Source: Lactococcus allomyrinae (GTDB lineage Bacteria; Bacillota; Bacilli; Lactobacillales; Streptococcaceae). From it: a stretch of 64,000 nucleotides of DNA. The notes beneath the pieces were generated by a model. It ran no database searches. It saw nothing but the letters and a program-made list of their open reading frames with translations, and had not been told where the DNA came from. Numbering within the stretch: position 1 is the stretch's first letter; each line of letters begins with the position of its first letter. Position numbers and translations under genes: made by a program. The stretch is from positions 1,116,001 to 1,180,000 of the forward strand of contig NZ_CP032627.1 in assembly GCF_003627095.1 (NCBI RefSeq), read 5' to 3'. Shown piece after piece: positions 8,423 to 16,429 of this stretch.

Positions 8423-9301
8423 ATGAACTTTCAAAATATCTCCATTGACACCTTTAAATTATTTATTGAAGTTGCAACTTTAGGTTCTCTAAGTAAGGCA
8501 GCGGAGTCACTCTATATTGACCAGTCTTCACTGAGTCGCCAAATTAAAAGGCTTGAAACAGAAGTCGGTGAAGCGTTATTTATCCGCTCAAGCAAAGGGA
8601 TGACTTTAACAGTTGCTGGAGAAAAATTTTTTGACTTTGCCCAGCAGCTATTAGAAAATCTTGCTGAATTCTCAAAATCTGAGAAAGAGAAAGTTGATTT
8701 ACCACATTGTCGGCTTGGAATTTATGATAGCCTTGCTTCTTATACTTATCCCAAATTCTTTATCAAAGCGCTTGATCACTTCCAAGAATTGTTGATCTCT
8801 AATGATACTCAGAAATTAATCAGCCAATATAACTCAAAAGATTTAGACGCCATCATCGTGGACTCCGATCTCGCCTCTCATTTATCCTCAGATTTCGTGG
8901 AACATCCTTTGTTTACTGAACCCTACTCCCTTGTTTATTCGTTAGCAAATACTGAACCCTTGCTGAAAGAGAAAAAAATGATTTTGGGAGATGATTTGAT
9001 TCATTTTGAACTTCTGCTTTACCCTACGATATACAGAGCTGTGCTTTCAAATTATTCCCTAAATTCCGCACTCCCTACAATTCATCAGATTGAGTTTTCT
9101 AGCTCTGCCGTCAGCTTCGTTGCCAGAACAAATCTTGTCACGATTCTTCCAAGATCTGTCGCCGATGCCCAAGTCAACAAAAACTCCGACAATTTGAGCC
9201 TAAAACCATTCGATGAAAGTTTCAATCGGCAGATTTCTTTATTTGCCAGAAGTCAAGATTTTGTAGACTTACTTCTTGACTCAGGGCTTACTGAGCAATG
9301 A
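8423..9301 (+). CDS. LysR-type transcriptional regulator
   Basis: A 292-residue LTTR. The N-terminal winged helix-turn-helix (residues 1-60: FKLFIEVATLGSLSKAAESL, then QSSLSRQIKRLETEVG, LFIRSSKGMTLT) is textbook. A periplasmic-binding-like effector domain follows (about 90-285). It is divergent from the broken EamA transporter gene, 91 bases away, and probably controls it, as is usual for such pairs; the effector is unknown. A purine-rich stretch (AAGAAAGAAGAG) precedes the ATG. Downstream a bidirectional terminator separates it from glycerate kinase. Confidence 0.9.
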   Translation: MNFQNISIDTFKLFIEVATLGSLSKAAESLYIDQSSLSRQIKRLETEVGEALFIRSSKGMTLTVAGEKFFDFAQQLLENLAEFSKSEKEKVDLPHCRLGIYDSLASYTYPKFFIKALDHFQELLISNDTQKLISQYNSKDLDAIIVDSDLASHLSSDFVEHPLFTEPYSLVYSLANTEPLLKEKKMILGDDLIHFELLLYPTIYRAVLSNYSLNSALPTIHQIEFSSSAVSFVARTNLVTILPRSVADAQVNKNSDNLSLKPFDESFNRQISLFARSQDFVDLLLDSGLTEQ

Positions 9302-9314
9302 AGTTTAAAAGACG

Positions 9315-9345
9315 CAAAAAATCACAGCCAAAACTGTGATTTTTA
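9315..9345. terminator. Bidirectional terminator between lysR and glycerate kinase
   Basis: AAAAAATCACAG-N6-CTGTGATTTTT lies between the two convergent genes, with suitable T-runs on both strands. Confidence 0.8.
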
Positions 9346-9356
9346 AGTTTTCTAAA

Positions 9357-10406
9357 TCATTTATACCGCGTTTTCATGACATTGGTCGCAAGCATTTGGA
9401 TGTTTTCCAGCGTGCGCTCTTTTTCCATTGCTTCTGCTAAGCTCAATGCTGAGCGCTGAATGGAGTATGATGCGAGCAAGACTTCATTCATCCCGCCCAA
9501 ATCATCGCCCAGTGCGCCACAAAAGGCAATGGTTGGAACCTTATATTTTTCAGCAATTTTTGCCATGCCGTAGGGAACTTTCCCGTTTGCGGTCTGAAAG
9601 TCCATGCGCCCTTCGCCTGTGATGATGAGGTCAGCCGTTTTGACCGCTTGCTCAATTTTTAAGAGTCTGGCGATTTTGGGAAATCCTGCTTCAATCGTGC
9701 CGCCGAGCATTGCGATAGCGCCGCCGAGTCCGCCTGCTGCGCCTGTGCCTGCGATGGATTGCAGGTCAATGCCGTATTGCACTTTGACTTGTCTTGCCAC
9801 TTTTTGAGCCTCTTGGTCTTGTTGCTCCAAAATCTCAGGTGTGCCGCCTTTTTGCTTGCCAAAAAACCGAGCATAGCCTGTCTCGCCTGCGTAAACGTTC
9901 GTCACGTCAGCCAACCCCGTGATTTTTATATTTTCAAGCTGGGGTAAATGCTCAAATGAGCCGCCAAGCCCTTGCAACAAGCCCAGACCGCCGTCTGATG
10001 TGCCCGTACCGCCCAGACTGAGCATGATTTCAGTTGCACCTCGATTTTTCGCGTCAATGAAAAGAGCCGCTAAACCGCGTGTGGTCGCCTGCTGGATGGT
10101 TTCGGCTGATGCCGTGATTTTGTCAATGCCAACGACTTCTGCGGCCTCGATGACTGCGAGCTTGTCTGCAAGCAAGTAGCTTGCTTTGATAGGGCGCTCC
10201 AGCAAATCCACGGTTTCAACGCTAATCAGCGCGCCACCAATGCCGTGCTGAAGCGCGGAAATCGTACCTTCGCCTCCATCTGCGATTTCAAAAGTCTGGA
10301 CTTCACTAGCTGGAAAAGCAGACAAAATGCCTACTTTCACTGCATTATTCAGCGCTGCGGAAGTCGCCGAGCCTTTGAAGCTGTCGATTGCTACTACTAT
10401 TTTCAT
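9357..10406 (-). CDS. glxK: Glycerate kinase (GK type 1)
   Basis: Phosphorylates D-glycerate with ATP, giving phosphoglycerate for glycolysis. The 349 residues cover the whole GckA/GlxK-type fold: KIVVAIDSFKGSATS at the N-terminus, IADGGEGTISAL around residue 42, LSLGGTGTSDGGLGLLQGLG around 128, IAGTGAAGGLGGA and ITGEGRMDFQTANGK. It is the last gene of the PTS-MngB-kinase run, which makes functional sense because MngB releases glycerate. No Shine-Dalgarno is seen: the ATG follows the foldback-repeat end CTCACATCTTGT. The gene is GC-rich compared with recN or uvrC, consistent with acquisition together with its neighbours. The symbol is by family resemblance. Confidence 0.92.
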   Translation of the reverse strand: MKIVVAIDSFKGSATSAALNNAVKVGILSAFPASEVQTFEIADGGEGTISALQHGIGGALISVETVDLLERPIKASYLLADKLAVIEAAEVVGIDKITASAETIQQATTRGLAALFIDAKNRGATEIMLSLGGTGTSDGGLGLLQGLGGSFEHLPQLENIKITGLADVTNVYAGETGYARFFGKQKGGTPEILEQQDQEAQKVARQVKVQYGIDLQSIAGTGAAGGLGGAIAMLGGTIEAGFPKIARLLKIEQAVKTADLIITGEGRMDFQTANGKVPYGMAKIAEKYKVPTIAFCGALGDDLGGMNEVLLASYSIQRSALSLAEAMEKERTLENIQMLATNVMKTRYK

Positions 10407-10408
10407 AC

Positions 10409-10656
10409 AAGATGTGAGCCCGCTCTATGGTCTTAGCGCTTTAGCGCTTAGACTTCAGGGACAGCAGAAATCTGATAACCTAGTTGTCAAATTTTCGTTG
10501 ACTGTTCAGAGACGTAGAAAATTAGGGAAATGTGATTCTGACACATCGTGTCAGGTTCCATTTCATCTGAGTGTAACAACTAGCATATCCATAAATTGCT
10601 AAAGCAACAACGGCTATCCTATATTTTCCTAGTCTCTAGGAGGGCGAACTCAATTC
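10409..10656. repeat. Foldback intercistronic repeat, copy 2 (between mngB and glycerate kinase)
   Basis: In gene orientation it runs from AGGAATTGAGTTCG to CGGGCTCACATCTTG. Outer arms pair with G-U wobbles, further pairs are GATA..CTAGTTGT with ACAACTAG, and the centre is CTGACAC-ATC-GTGTCAG (10538-10554). The left terminus overlaps the mngB 3' end and encodes its last residues. Confidence 0.7.
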
Positions 10657-13266
10657 CTTTCTTTGTTTTTGAGTCAGGTGATGCTCTGAAATCCTCACTG
10701 TAATCACCTGATTTGGGTTAACCACACCGTTAAATGCTCGGTCGCGGATGACTTCTTTGAGCGAATGAAGCACGTAGTGGTCAAAGCCTGCTAATTCCAG
10801 TTTAACAGATTTTGAGCTTAGATTGTAAAATCTAGCCAAGATTTCGCCGGTATTTTCGGCTTTTTTGACCGTTGACAAGACCAAATCATGATTTTTCACG
10901 CTAAACATCGAGTACTGACAGGCTGTGACTGGCTTGCTTTTGTTGAGTTTCATGGCGTGATAAGGCATTTGGTTGTAAGTTTCGACTTTAGCATGATAAA
11001 TTTTTTCAGCTTGTGCGACTTCGACCGCCGAATTTGCAAAGGTCAGCGCCAAATCAAGCGTGAGCTTGCCTTGCATTTGCGAGTCTGACGTTGGCAATTT
11101 GATGCCTGACGGGCGACCTGGGCGGCGGTAGAGTTCTTCTTTGCCCAGCACGCCGACGGCACGCAAGACCGTGATAGCGATTGTGTCAAACTGCTGACCG
11201 ACGATTTCGTATTCTCTTGACGAATTCGTCAGCATGGCCACGGCATGATGGTCGTCCTCCAGCCCAACGTGTCCCAAGAACGGATAAATCGCGTCAGGCC
11301 GCTCGTCCCAGCCCTCTGCCTCCCAATAAGCCAGCGCGTCATCCACCACAGGCCGCCGAATCGTGCCAAATTGGTTGCTGGCAAAGCTCATGCTTGACGC
11401 AATCCCAGTCGGTACAAGAAGGCGCAAACGGTGGTCTTTTGCCGTATTTTCCACGGTTAATTCGACTTTGATAATGCGTGAGTGCTTGCTGACAAAGAGT
11501 TTCAGGTTGACAGGAAGTTTTGACAGGCTGTCAGTCCGCTGACGGCTTTCTGTCAGCGCTGATGGAACTGTAAATTCATAATTTGAAGTCAAAATAAATT
11601 CATTTTCAAACTCCAAAATCTTGACAGCAGCTTGCGTTTGCCCAAGCGACGAAATCGGAACTTCATCAGCCAGCGGTGAAAAGTCGTATTCGTCGCCGTC
11701 ATCTGCGGTGTCGTCCAGACTGAAAACATTTTCGTAAGTGCGATTTGACCGCCTGTCAGTAATTTTGACCGTGCCGTCCGGATTTCCCGTCAGTTCAAAA
11801 TCGTCCGTCACAATCCTGTCAGCAGGCTGACAGAAAATGTCTTGCCGCGCAGCTTCCTTGACATAAAGGACTTCGTAGCCCATCGCAGGCAAGTCGCGCA
11901 TCAGCTCGATTTCATATCTGAAAAACGGTTCATAATTGCCATAATGCACGATTTGACGGTCAATCAGCCCAGGGTCAAGCTCACTGACAGCCTGTAAGTT
12001 GTAGCTGACAGCGTTTCCATCAGCATCCATCAGCTCAAAGCCCGCCCAGCGCGTTGTAACAACGGTTTTGACCAGTCTGTCCGCCGCATAAGGCAAGAAA
12101 TTGAACAGCCCCAGCTTGTCAAAACCTGCCTTGTCAGGCGTTGCCTCCACGATTTTACGCTTGTAAAAGTCAATCAAGCGGTCGCAGCGCTCCTCAGCCT
12201 CCGCATAGCGCGCTTTGATTTCACGGTGTACCTTGTCCGAGCAACACGCGCCCATCGAGTCGTGCGCATGATTTTTCAGGAGCAACTTCCAAATGACCTC
12301 GACCAAGCCATGCTCATAAGAAAATCCAAGGTCAAAAGCCATTGACATCAAGGGTTCAAGCACATTCGTCAGCTTATTTTCAATCCGCGTATTCATCGCT
12401 TTCAAATCTTGCCGCTGGGCAAAAATCGAGCGATGCACACGCGAATATTTCCCGTCAATAAACTCGCCATGCAACGTATCCAGATTTTCATGTTGCTCGA
12501 TTTCTTCAAAGACATTTTCATAGCGGGACAGGAAAAATTCACGGTCAGGATAAATTTCATTGAGCTGTTCCAAAATCTCGAAAATATTTTGCTGAATGGG
12601 CATTTGGTCATGACCGTTCGGCAGCAGCTCCGTCAGCCCCGTTGCACCCTTATCCAGCACTTTAAAATACTTATCCAGTCGCTCTTTTAAGGCTTCTGGA
12701 TCAGTTGGCAAATATTTCCCAATCGCATAACCCAGCGGAAAAAGCTGTACCAAAACACGCGAGCCATCGTCAGATTCCCAGTAAAACTCGGTCTTATCCG
12801 AGCCATGCCGCTCCGAAACCCCGCGCCAAAAAATCGAATATTGAATGTCAAATTGGTTCAAAATCATCGGCATCTGCGAAGTCTGCCCGAAAGAATCAGG
12901 AATGTAGCCAATCGCCATCGGCTGCCCTAGCTCAATGCAATCTTTGTAGCCGTAGAGCAGGTTGCGCGTGATGGACTCCGCACCGGTCGTCATCTCGTCG
13001 GTCTGCGACACCCAAGGACCAACAATCAAGCGCCCAGCCTGCACCAACTTTCGCACACGCGCCTTATTTTCAGGCTTGACCTCAAAATAATCCTCTAAAA
13101 CCGCCGTCTGACCGTCCAGCACATAGCTCGGATAATCAGGATTGGATTCCAGCATTTCCATGATTTCGTCCATATTATTCACCAGCAAAATCTGGCTTTC
13201 TTCCGTTGAGAAATACCATTCTCTGTCCCAGTGCATATGTGGGACGACGTGAACACGTTTTTTCAT
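10636..13266 (-). CDS. mngB: GH38 alpha-mannosidase, mannosylglycerate hydrolase (MngB-like)
   Basis: MngB hydrolyses 2-O-(6-phospho-alpha-mannosyl)-D-glycerate, the product of PTS import, to mannose-6-phosphate and D-glycerate. The protein (876 residues) matches E. coli MngB from memory along its length: VVPHMHWDREWYFSTEESQI, YVLDGQTAVLEDYF, YIPDSFGQ with the presumed nucleophile Asp124, FWRGVSERHG, LLPNGHDQMP, the metal-site HAHDS at 333-337, and SSDDGDEYDY-like and RPGRPSGIK segments later. PTS permease upstream and glycerate kinase downstream complete the pathway. The last residues (about KELSSPS) are encoded by the end of a foldback repeat, so the native C-terminus has probably been altered. 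No Shine-Dalgarno precedes the ATG; another repeat ends four bases before it. GC is high. Confidence 0.92.
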   Translation of the reverse strand: MKKRVHVVPHMHWDREWYFSTEESQILLVNNMDEIMEMLESNPDYPSYVLDGQTAVLEDYFEVKPENKARVRKLVQAGRLIVGPWVSQTDEMTTGAESITRNLLYGYKDCIELGQPMAIGYIPDSFGQTSQMPMILNQFDIQYSIFWRGVSERHGSDKTEFYWESDDGSRVLVQLFPLGYAIGKYLPTDPEALKERLDKYFKVLDKGATGLTELLPNGHDQMPIQQNIFEILEQLNEIYPDREFFLSRYENVFEEIEQHENLDTLHGEFIDGKYSRVHRSIFAQRQDLKAMNTRIENKLTNVLEPLMSMAFDLGFSYEHGLVEVIWKLLLKNHAHDSMGACCSDKVHREIKARYAEAEERCDRLIDFYKRKIVEATPDKAGFDKLGLFNFLPYAADRLVKTVVTTRWAGFELMDADGNAVSYNLQAVSELDPGLIDRQIVHYGNYEPFFRYEIELMRDLPAMGYEVLYVKEAARQDIFCQPADRIVTDDFELTGNPDGTVKITDRRSNRTYENVFSLDDTADDGDEYDFSPLADEVPISSLGQTQAAVKILEFENEFILTSNYEFTVPSALTESRQRTDSLSKLPVNLKLFVSKHSRIIKVELTVENTAKDHRLRLLVPTGIASSMSFASNQFGTIRRPVVDDALAYWEAEGWDERPDAIYPFLGHVGLEDDHHAVAMLTNSSREYEIVGQQFDTIAITVLRAVGVLGKEELYRRPGRPSGIKLPTSDSQMQGKLTLDLALTFANSAVEVAQAEKIYHAKVETYNQMPYHAMKLNKSKPVTACQYSMFSVKNHDLVLSTVKKAENTGEILARFYNLSSKSVKLELAGFDHYVLHSLKEVIRDRAFNGVVNPNQVITVRISEHHLTQKQRKELSSPS

Positions 13267-13269
13267 AAT

Positions 13270-13438
13270 AAGATGTGAGGCCGACTGTCCTGAAGCGTAG
13301 AAAATTAGGACTTAAATAGTCCAGTGGACTATTTAAAGTTGGCTACCCCCAAAAAGTAGAGTAACCAAGTGCTTCTGCGCAAAGCGCAGGTTCAATTTTA
13401 TCTATTTTCATAGCTTCAAGAAGACCGAACTCAATTCC
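13270..13438. repeat. Foldback intercistronic repeat, copy 3 (between the PTS gene and mngB)
   Basis: Gene orientation: GGAATTGAGTTCGG to CGGCCTCACATCTT, with inner arms TTGAAGCTATGAAAAT against CTGAAGCGTAGAAAAT. It contains a perfect palindrome TTAAATAGTCCA-G-TGGACTATTTAA (13312-13336). Interior homologous to copy 1. Confidence 0.75.
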
Positions 13439-13448
13439 TTTCTAAGCT

Positions 13449-15374
13449 TTATACAACTTTACGCAATTTCGCTTGACGAGTAACAATCAAAAGAATTGTA
13501 GAAACAGCCGCACCAAGAATCGCTGCGCCAAACCAAACTAAATCAGCTGTCCAAATATTCGAACCTCCCTGAAGCAATGCCAAAGAGAAAATGCCTGCTC
13601 CTGGAACGTTTAAGCCAATATTAGCCGAGGCAACAATACTTCCTGTTACCAAAGAACCTGCAATAAATGAACCTAACACCCGAATCGGATCTCCCATAGC
13701 AACAGGAATTGCACCTTCAGTAATTCCAGCAAATCCTAAAATCCAAGTTTGCGTTCCAATCTCACGCTCCTCTAGTGTCCAAATATCTTTTCTGATGAAC
13801 ATTGCCGCAGATAAACTGAAAGCAGAGACCATTTTAACAGAAGCAAAGATTGCATAAGGGATAAAGTTACCAGAAGCCATTGCCCCAATGCAGAAAGCGT
13901 AAGCTGCTTTATTGACAGGACCACCGAGGTCAAAACTAACCATTGCGCCAATAATTGCGCCAAGCAAAAGTGCATTTGTTCCCTGCATTGATTTTAAAAA
14001 GTCAAGGAGTGCAGTATTAAGCCAAGCAACAGGTTGACCAATGATAAAAAGCATTAAAATCGCGGTAATCAAAGTACCTACCACAGGATAGACCCAAAAA
14101 GTTACAAAACCTTTAAAAATTCCTTTTGTTTTAATGTGATTCTTCATCCACTTCATCAAAAATCCTGCAACAAGACCACCTAACATCCCACCAAGGAATC
14201 CCGAATTAATTGCAGTCGCAGCAAGACCAGCCGCAAAACCAGGAGCAAGACCCGGCTTATCTGCGATAGAATAAGCCATATAAGCCGAAAGGATAGGTAC
14301 CATCAAGACAGAAAGCATATTTCCGCCAAGTGTTTTAAGTGTAAATAACCAGAAGTTGTTAACTGCTGGCGCAATCGGGGTTGCCATCAGATTTTGTAAA
14401 TGAAAAATCTGTGTTGCCATCACAGCAAACGCCCCAATCATCCCACCTGCAATGATAACAGGAATAATGTAAGAAATCCCTGTCAATACCGCGTCTTTAA
14501 CTTCTGTCCAAAAATTCTTTTCTTCAATGTCATTGTTTTCAATCTCATCGTCATAAGATGGAGTATAGTTCTCGGATTTTAAGAGTAGGTCATTGATAAC
14601 CTTATCTGCGTTTTTTATAGGTTCTGCGACTTTGACATCAATTTTAGGTAGTTTTTTGAATCTTTCTAATTCTTTGAGCGCCACATCATGAGCGAAGATA
14701 ATCCCAACTGCATGGTTAATATCTTTTGGCGTGATGCGGTCTTCAATCCCATTCGCTCCCTGCTTTTCGACTTTAGCAGTATAGCCAAGCTCTACGGCTT
14801 TCTTGGAAATTGCTTCAGCTGCCATATAAGTATGCGCGATACCTGCTGCACAAGCGGTGATTCCAAGAATTAATCCTTTATTTTCTTCTGATGCTGGAAT
14901 TATTTTTTTATCTGTTGTTGAGAGAATTTTTAGAAGTTCAAAAGGATTTGACGCTGTCTTGATTTTTTCTAAATAATTACTATCCCCCAGTCGAGTCGCG
15001 AGTTCTGCAAGCAAGTCTAGATGCGTACTTCCTGCTTCTGTTTCTGGAATTGCAAGTACAAAAAGTGTATCCACACGACTTTCTGTATTCAATGACGGAT
15101 ATTCTGCTGCTATTAATGGTTTTTTCAATCTAATTACTGCAAAAGCTGCTTGCTTCACTGTGACTGACTTTCCATGAGGAATAGCAAGACCATTTTCAAA
15201 ACCTGTTACTCCCATACTTTCACGGTCATATAACGCCTGTTTAAAGTCTGCTGCTTTCTCAACCACACCTTGCTGCAAAAACTTTTGAGAAACAAATTCA
15301 AAAATCTCTTCTTTTGTAGTGAAGGATTGATTGAGAAAAATCAAATGTTCAGATGTTGCCGTTGATAAATTCAT
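13449..15374 (-). CDS. mngA: PTS fructose-type EIIABC permease, predicted mannosylglycerate transporter (MngA-like)
   Basis: A single-chain phosphotransferase permease that imports and phosphorylates its sugar. Order is A-B-C: EIIA with GLAIPHGKS (phospho-His67), EIIB with ILGITACAAGIAHT (phospho-Cys175), and a roughly 340-residue EIIC of the fructose family (SYIIPVIIAGGMIG, FDLGGPVNKAA, GFAGITEGAIPVA). Length 641. The start at 15374 is preferred over an ATG nine codons upstream because GGAGG lies five bases before it. mngB and glycerate kinase follow in the same direction, hence the predicted substrate 2-O-alpha-mannosylglycerate. An extended -10 (TGATAAGAT) and a palindrome TTCCCA-N7-TGGGAA lie about 150 bases upstream. 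It is paralogous to the permease at 21070-23148. Composition is less GC-rich than that paralogue. Confidence 0.88.
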   Translation of the reverse strand: MNLSTATSEHLIFLNQSFTTKEEIFEFVSQKFLQQGVVEKAADFKQALYDRESMGVTGFENGLAIPHGKSVTVKQAAFAVIRLKKPLIAAEYPSLNTESRVDTLFVLAIPETEAGSTHLDLLAELATRLGDSNYLEKIKTASNPFELLKILSTTDKKIIPASEENKGLILGITACAAGIAHTYMAAEAISKKAVELGYTAKVEKQGANGIEDRITPKDINHAVGIIFAHDVALKELERFKKLPKIDVKVAEPIKNADKVINDLLLKSENYTPSYDDEIENNDIEEKNFWTEVKDAVLTGISYIIPVIIAGGMIGAFAVMATQIFHLQNLMATPIAPAVNNFWLFTLKTLGGNMLSVLMVPILSAYMAYSIADKPGLAPGFAAGLAATAINSGFLGGMLGGLVAGFLMKWMKNHIKTKGIFKGFVTFWVYPVVGTLITAILMLFIIGQPVAWLNTALLDFLKSMQGTNALLLGAIIGAMVSFDLGGPVNKAAYAFCIGAMASGNFIPYAIFASVKMVSAFSLSAAMFIRKDIWTLEEREIGTQTWILGFAGITEGAIPVAMGDPIRVLGSFIAGSLVTGSIVASANIGLNVPGAGIFSLALLQGGSNIWTADLVWFGAAILGAAVSTILLIVTRQAKLRKVV

Positions 15375-15387
15375 GATAACCTCCAAT

Positions 15388-15502
15388 AAGCTTGAGTCCA
15401 TAACTTAAAAACGATAAAAAGTGAAATTTATGCACAAAACTATCAGTTCATATCGCTATTGTCCTAATCGTTATTCTTAGGTGTCCTCGCACTCAGTTTT
15501 AA
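15388..15502. repeat. Foldback repeat, copy 4 (in the leader of the first PTS gene)
   Basis: Gene orientation: ACTGAGTGCGAGGAC to GGACTCAAGCTT, with AACGAT-containing arms on both sides. It is a diverged copy and lies between the promoter and the Shine-Dalgarno of the PTS gene. Confidence 0.45.
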
Positions 15503-15521
15503 TTTATTTTTCTATGAATTT

Positions 15522-15561
15522 ATCTTATCATGAGAAAAGCGCTTCCCAAAAATTCTGGGAA
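15522..15561 (-). promoter_or_regulatory. Promoter and operator of the first PTS gene
   Basis: Minus-strand TGA TAAGAT (-10 at 15522-15527) with a cre-like GAAAAGCGCTTCCC and the palindrome TTCCCA-N7-TGGGAA (15543-15561) just upstream. The palindrome is a candidate RpiR operator and the cre-like site suggests CcpA control; both are inference. The second PTS gene has the same TTATCTTATCATGA block. Confidence 0.55.
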
Positions 15562-15590
15562 AAAAGAAAGGCTCTACACGAAAGCCTCTA
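15561..15590 (-). terminator. Terminator after the first rpiR gene
   Basis: Minus strand: AGGCT-N9-AGCCT followed by TTCTTTTTT. It overlaps the PTS operator palindrome. Confidence 0.55.
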
Positions 15591-15681
15591 AAATTTGTGT
15601 AATTTTACACAGGGATATTGTTAATTCAATTGGTGATTTTATAACTTATATCAAAATTAAATTCATAAATTAAAGCAATTT

Positions 15682-16398
15682 TTATTTCAAAAAAGTCTGA
15701 AATAGACTATGCATCACAATCAATATTGGTGTTTTATCCGTGACATCATAGTTATCAACGATTTCTTTTTCTGTATAACAAAAAAGCGAAATATCTGAAA
15801 GTCGTGATAGGCGATTATCTGTCAAATTAGTCAAACTGATGATGATATGTCCTAATTTTTTGGCATGAGTTGCTAGGTCAATCACAGAATCTGTTTCTCC
15901 TGATAGGCTGATAAAAAAGAAAATTTCCTGCTCTGCGTGCTCCATCCGATGCCTGAGTTTATTTGGGTAGGTATAAAACAAAAATTTATCATCTAAGGCG
16001 TAGAAATTATCCACACAAATTTTTGCGACAAGTCCCGTCTGACCCACCGCATAAAAATTGACCGCTTTAGCTTTTTGGAAAGCCGAGATTACTTTTGCTT
16101 CACGCACCTTATCTATCAAATCAATATTTTTTAACAGAAGTACTGCTTGGGGATTAGAAGGCAGTTTTTTATCTGTTATTTCATGTCTTAACTCAGCTTT
16201 TAACTCTGAAAAACCCTTATAACCTAGTTTATGACAAAAACGCGTGATTGTATTTGGCACGGTGTAAATCGTTTGAGCTAGATGAACTATTTTCATCTCA
16301 ACAACTTCTTCTTTATGGTTGAGAATATAATCTACAAGGTCATCTTCAAGTTCTGTTAATTTATAATCAAAATTTATGGTACGGCTTTCAAAATTCAT
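15682..16398 (-). CDS. MurR/RpiR family regulator (first copy)
   Basis: RpiR regulators pair an N-terminal HTH with a C-terminal SIS domain that binds phosphosugars. Here the HTH is at about residues 1-75 (TIYTVPNTITRFCHKLGYKGFSELKAEL) and the SIS domain at about 105-235, with IFFFISLSGETDSVIDLATHA as the sugar-phosphate loop. The ATG at 16398 has AAGGGAG close upstream; a TTG at 16437 overlapping the phosphorylase stop is an alternative start that would add 13 residues. The gene is the tail of the mannosidase-phosphorylase-rpiR run and lies immediately upstream of the first PTS gene. Mannose-6-phosphate or a related ester is a plausible effector, by inference. It is AT-richer than the enzyme genes before it. 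Confidence 0.88.
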   Translation of the reverse strand: MNFESRTINFDYKLTELEDDLVDYILNHKEEVVEMKIVHLAQTIYTVPNTITRFCHKLGYKGFSELKAELRHEITDKKLPSNPQAVLLLKNIDLIDKVREAKVISAFQKAKAVNFYAVGQTGLVAKICVDNFYALDDKFLFYTYPNKLRHRMEHAEQEIFFFISLSGETDSVIDLATHAKKLGHIIISLTNLTDNRLSRLSDISLFCYTEKEIVDNYDVTDKTPILIVMHSLFQTFLK

Positions 16399-16429
16399 AT
16401 CTCCCTTATTGTAACCTGTTTCACTAAAA

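Noticed and set aside
15375-15401. Start of the first PTS protein nine codons upstream
   Set aside because: The GGAGG ribosome site would be inside the coding region and the family N-terminus begins at MNLSTATSE, matching the paralogue.
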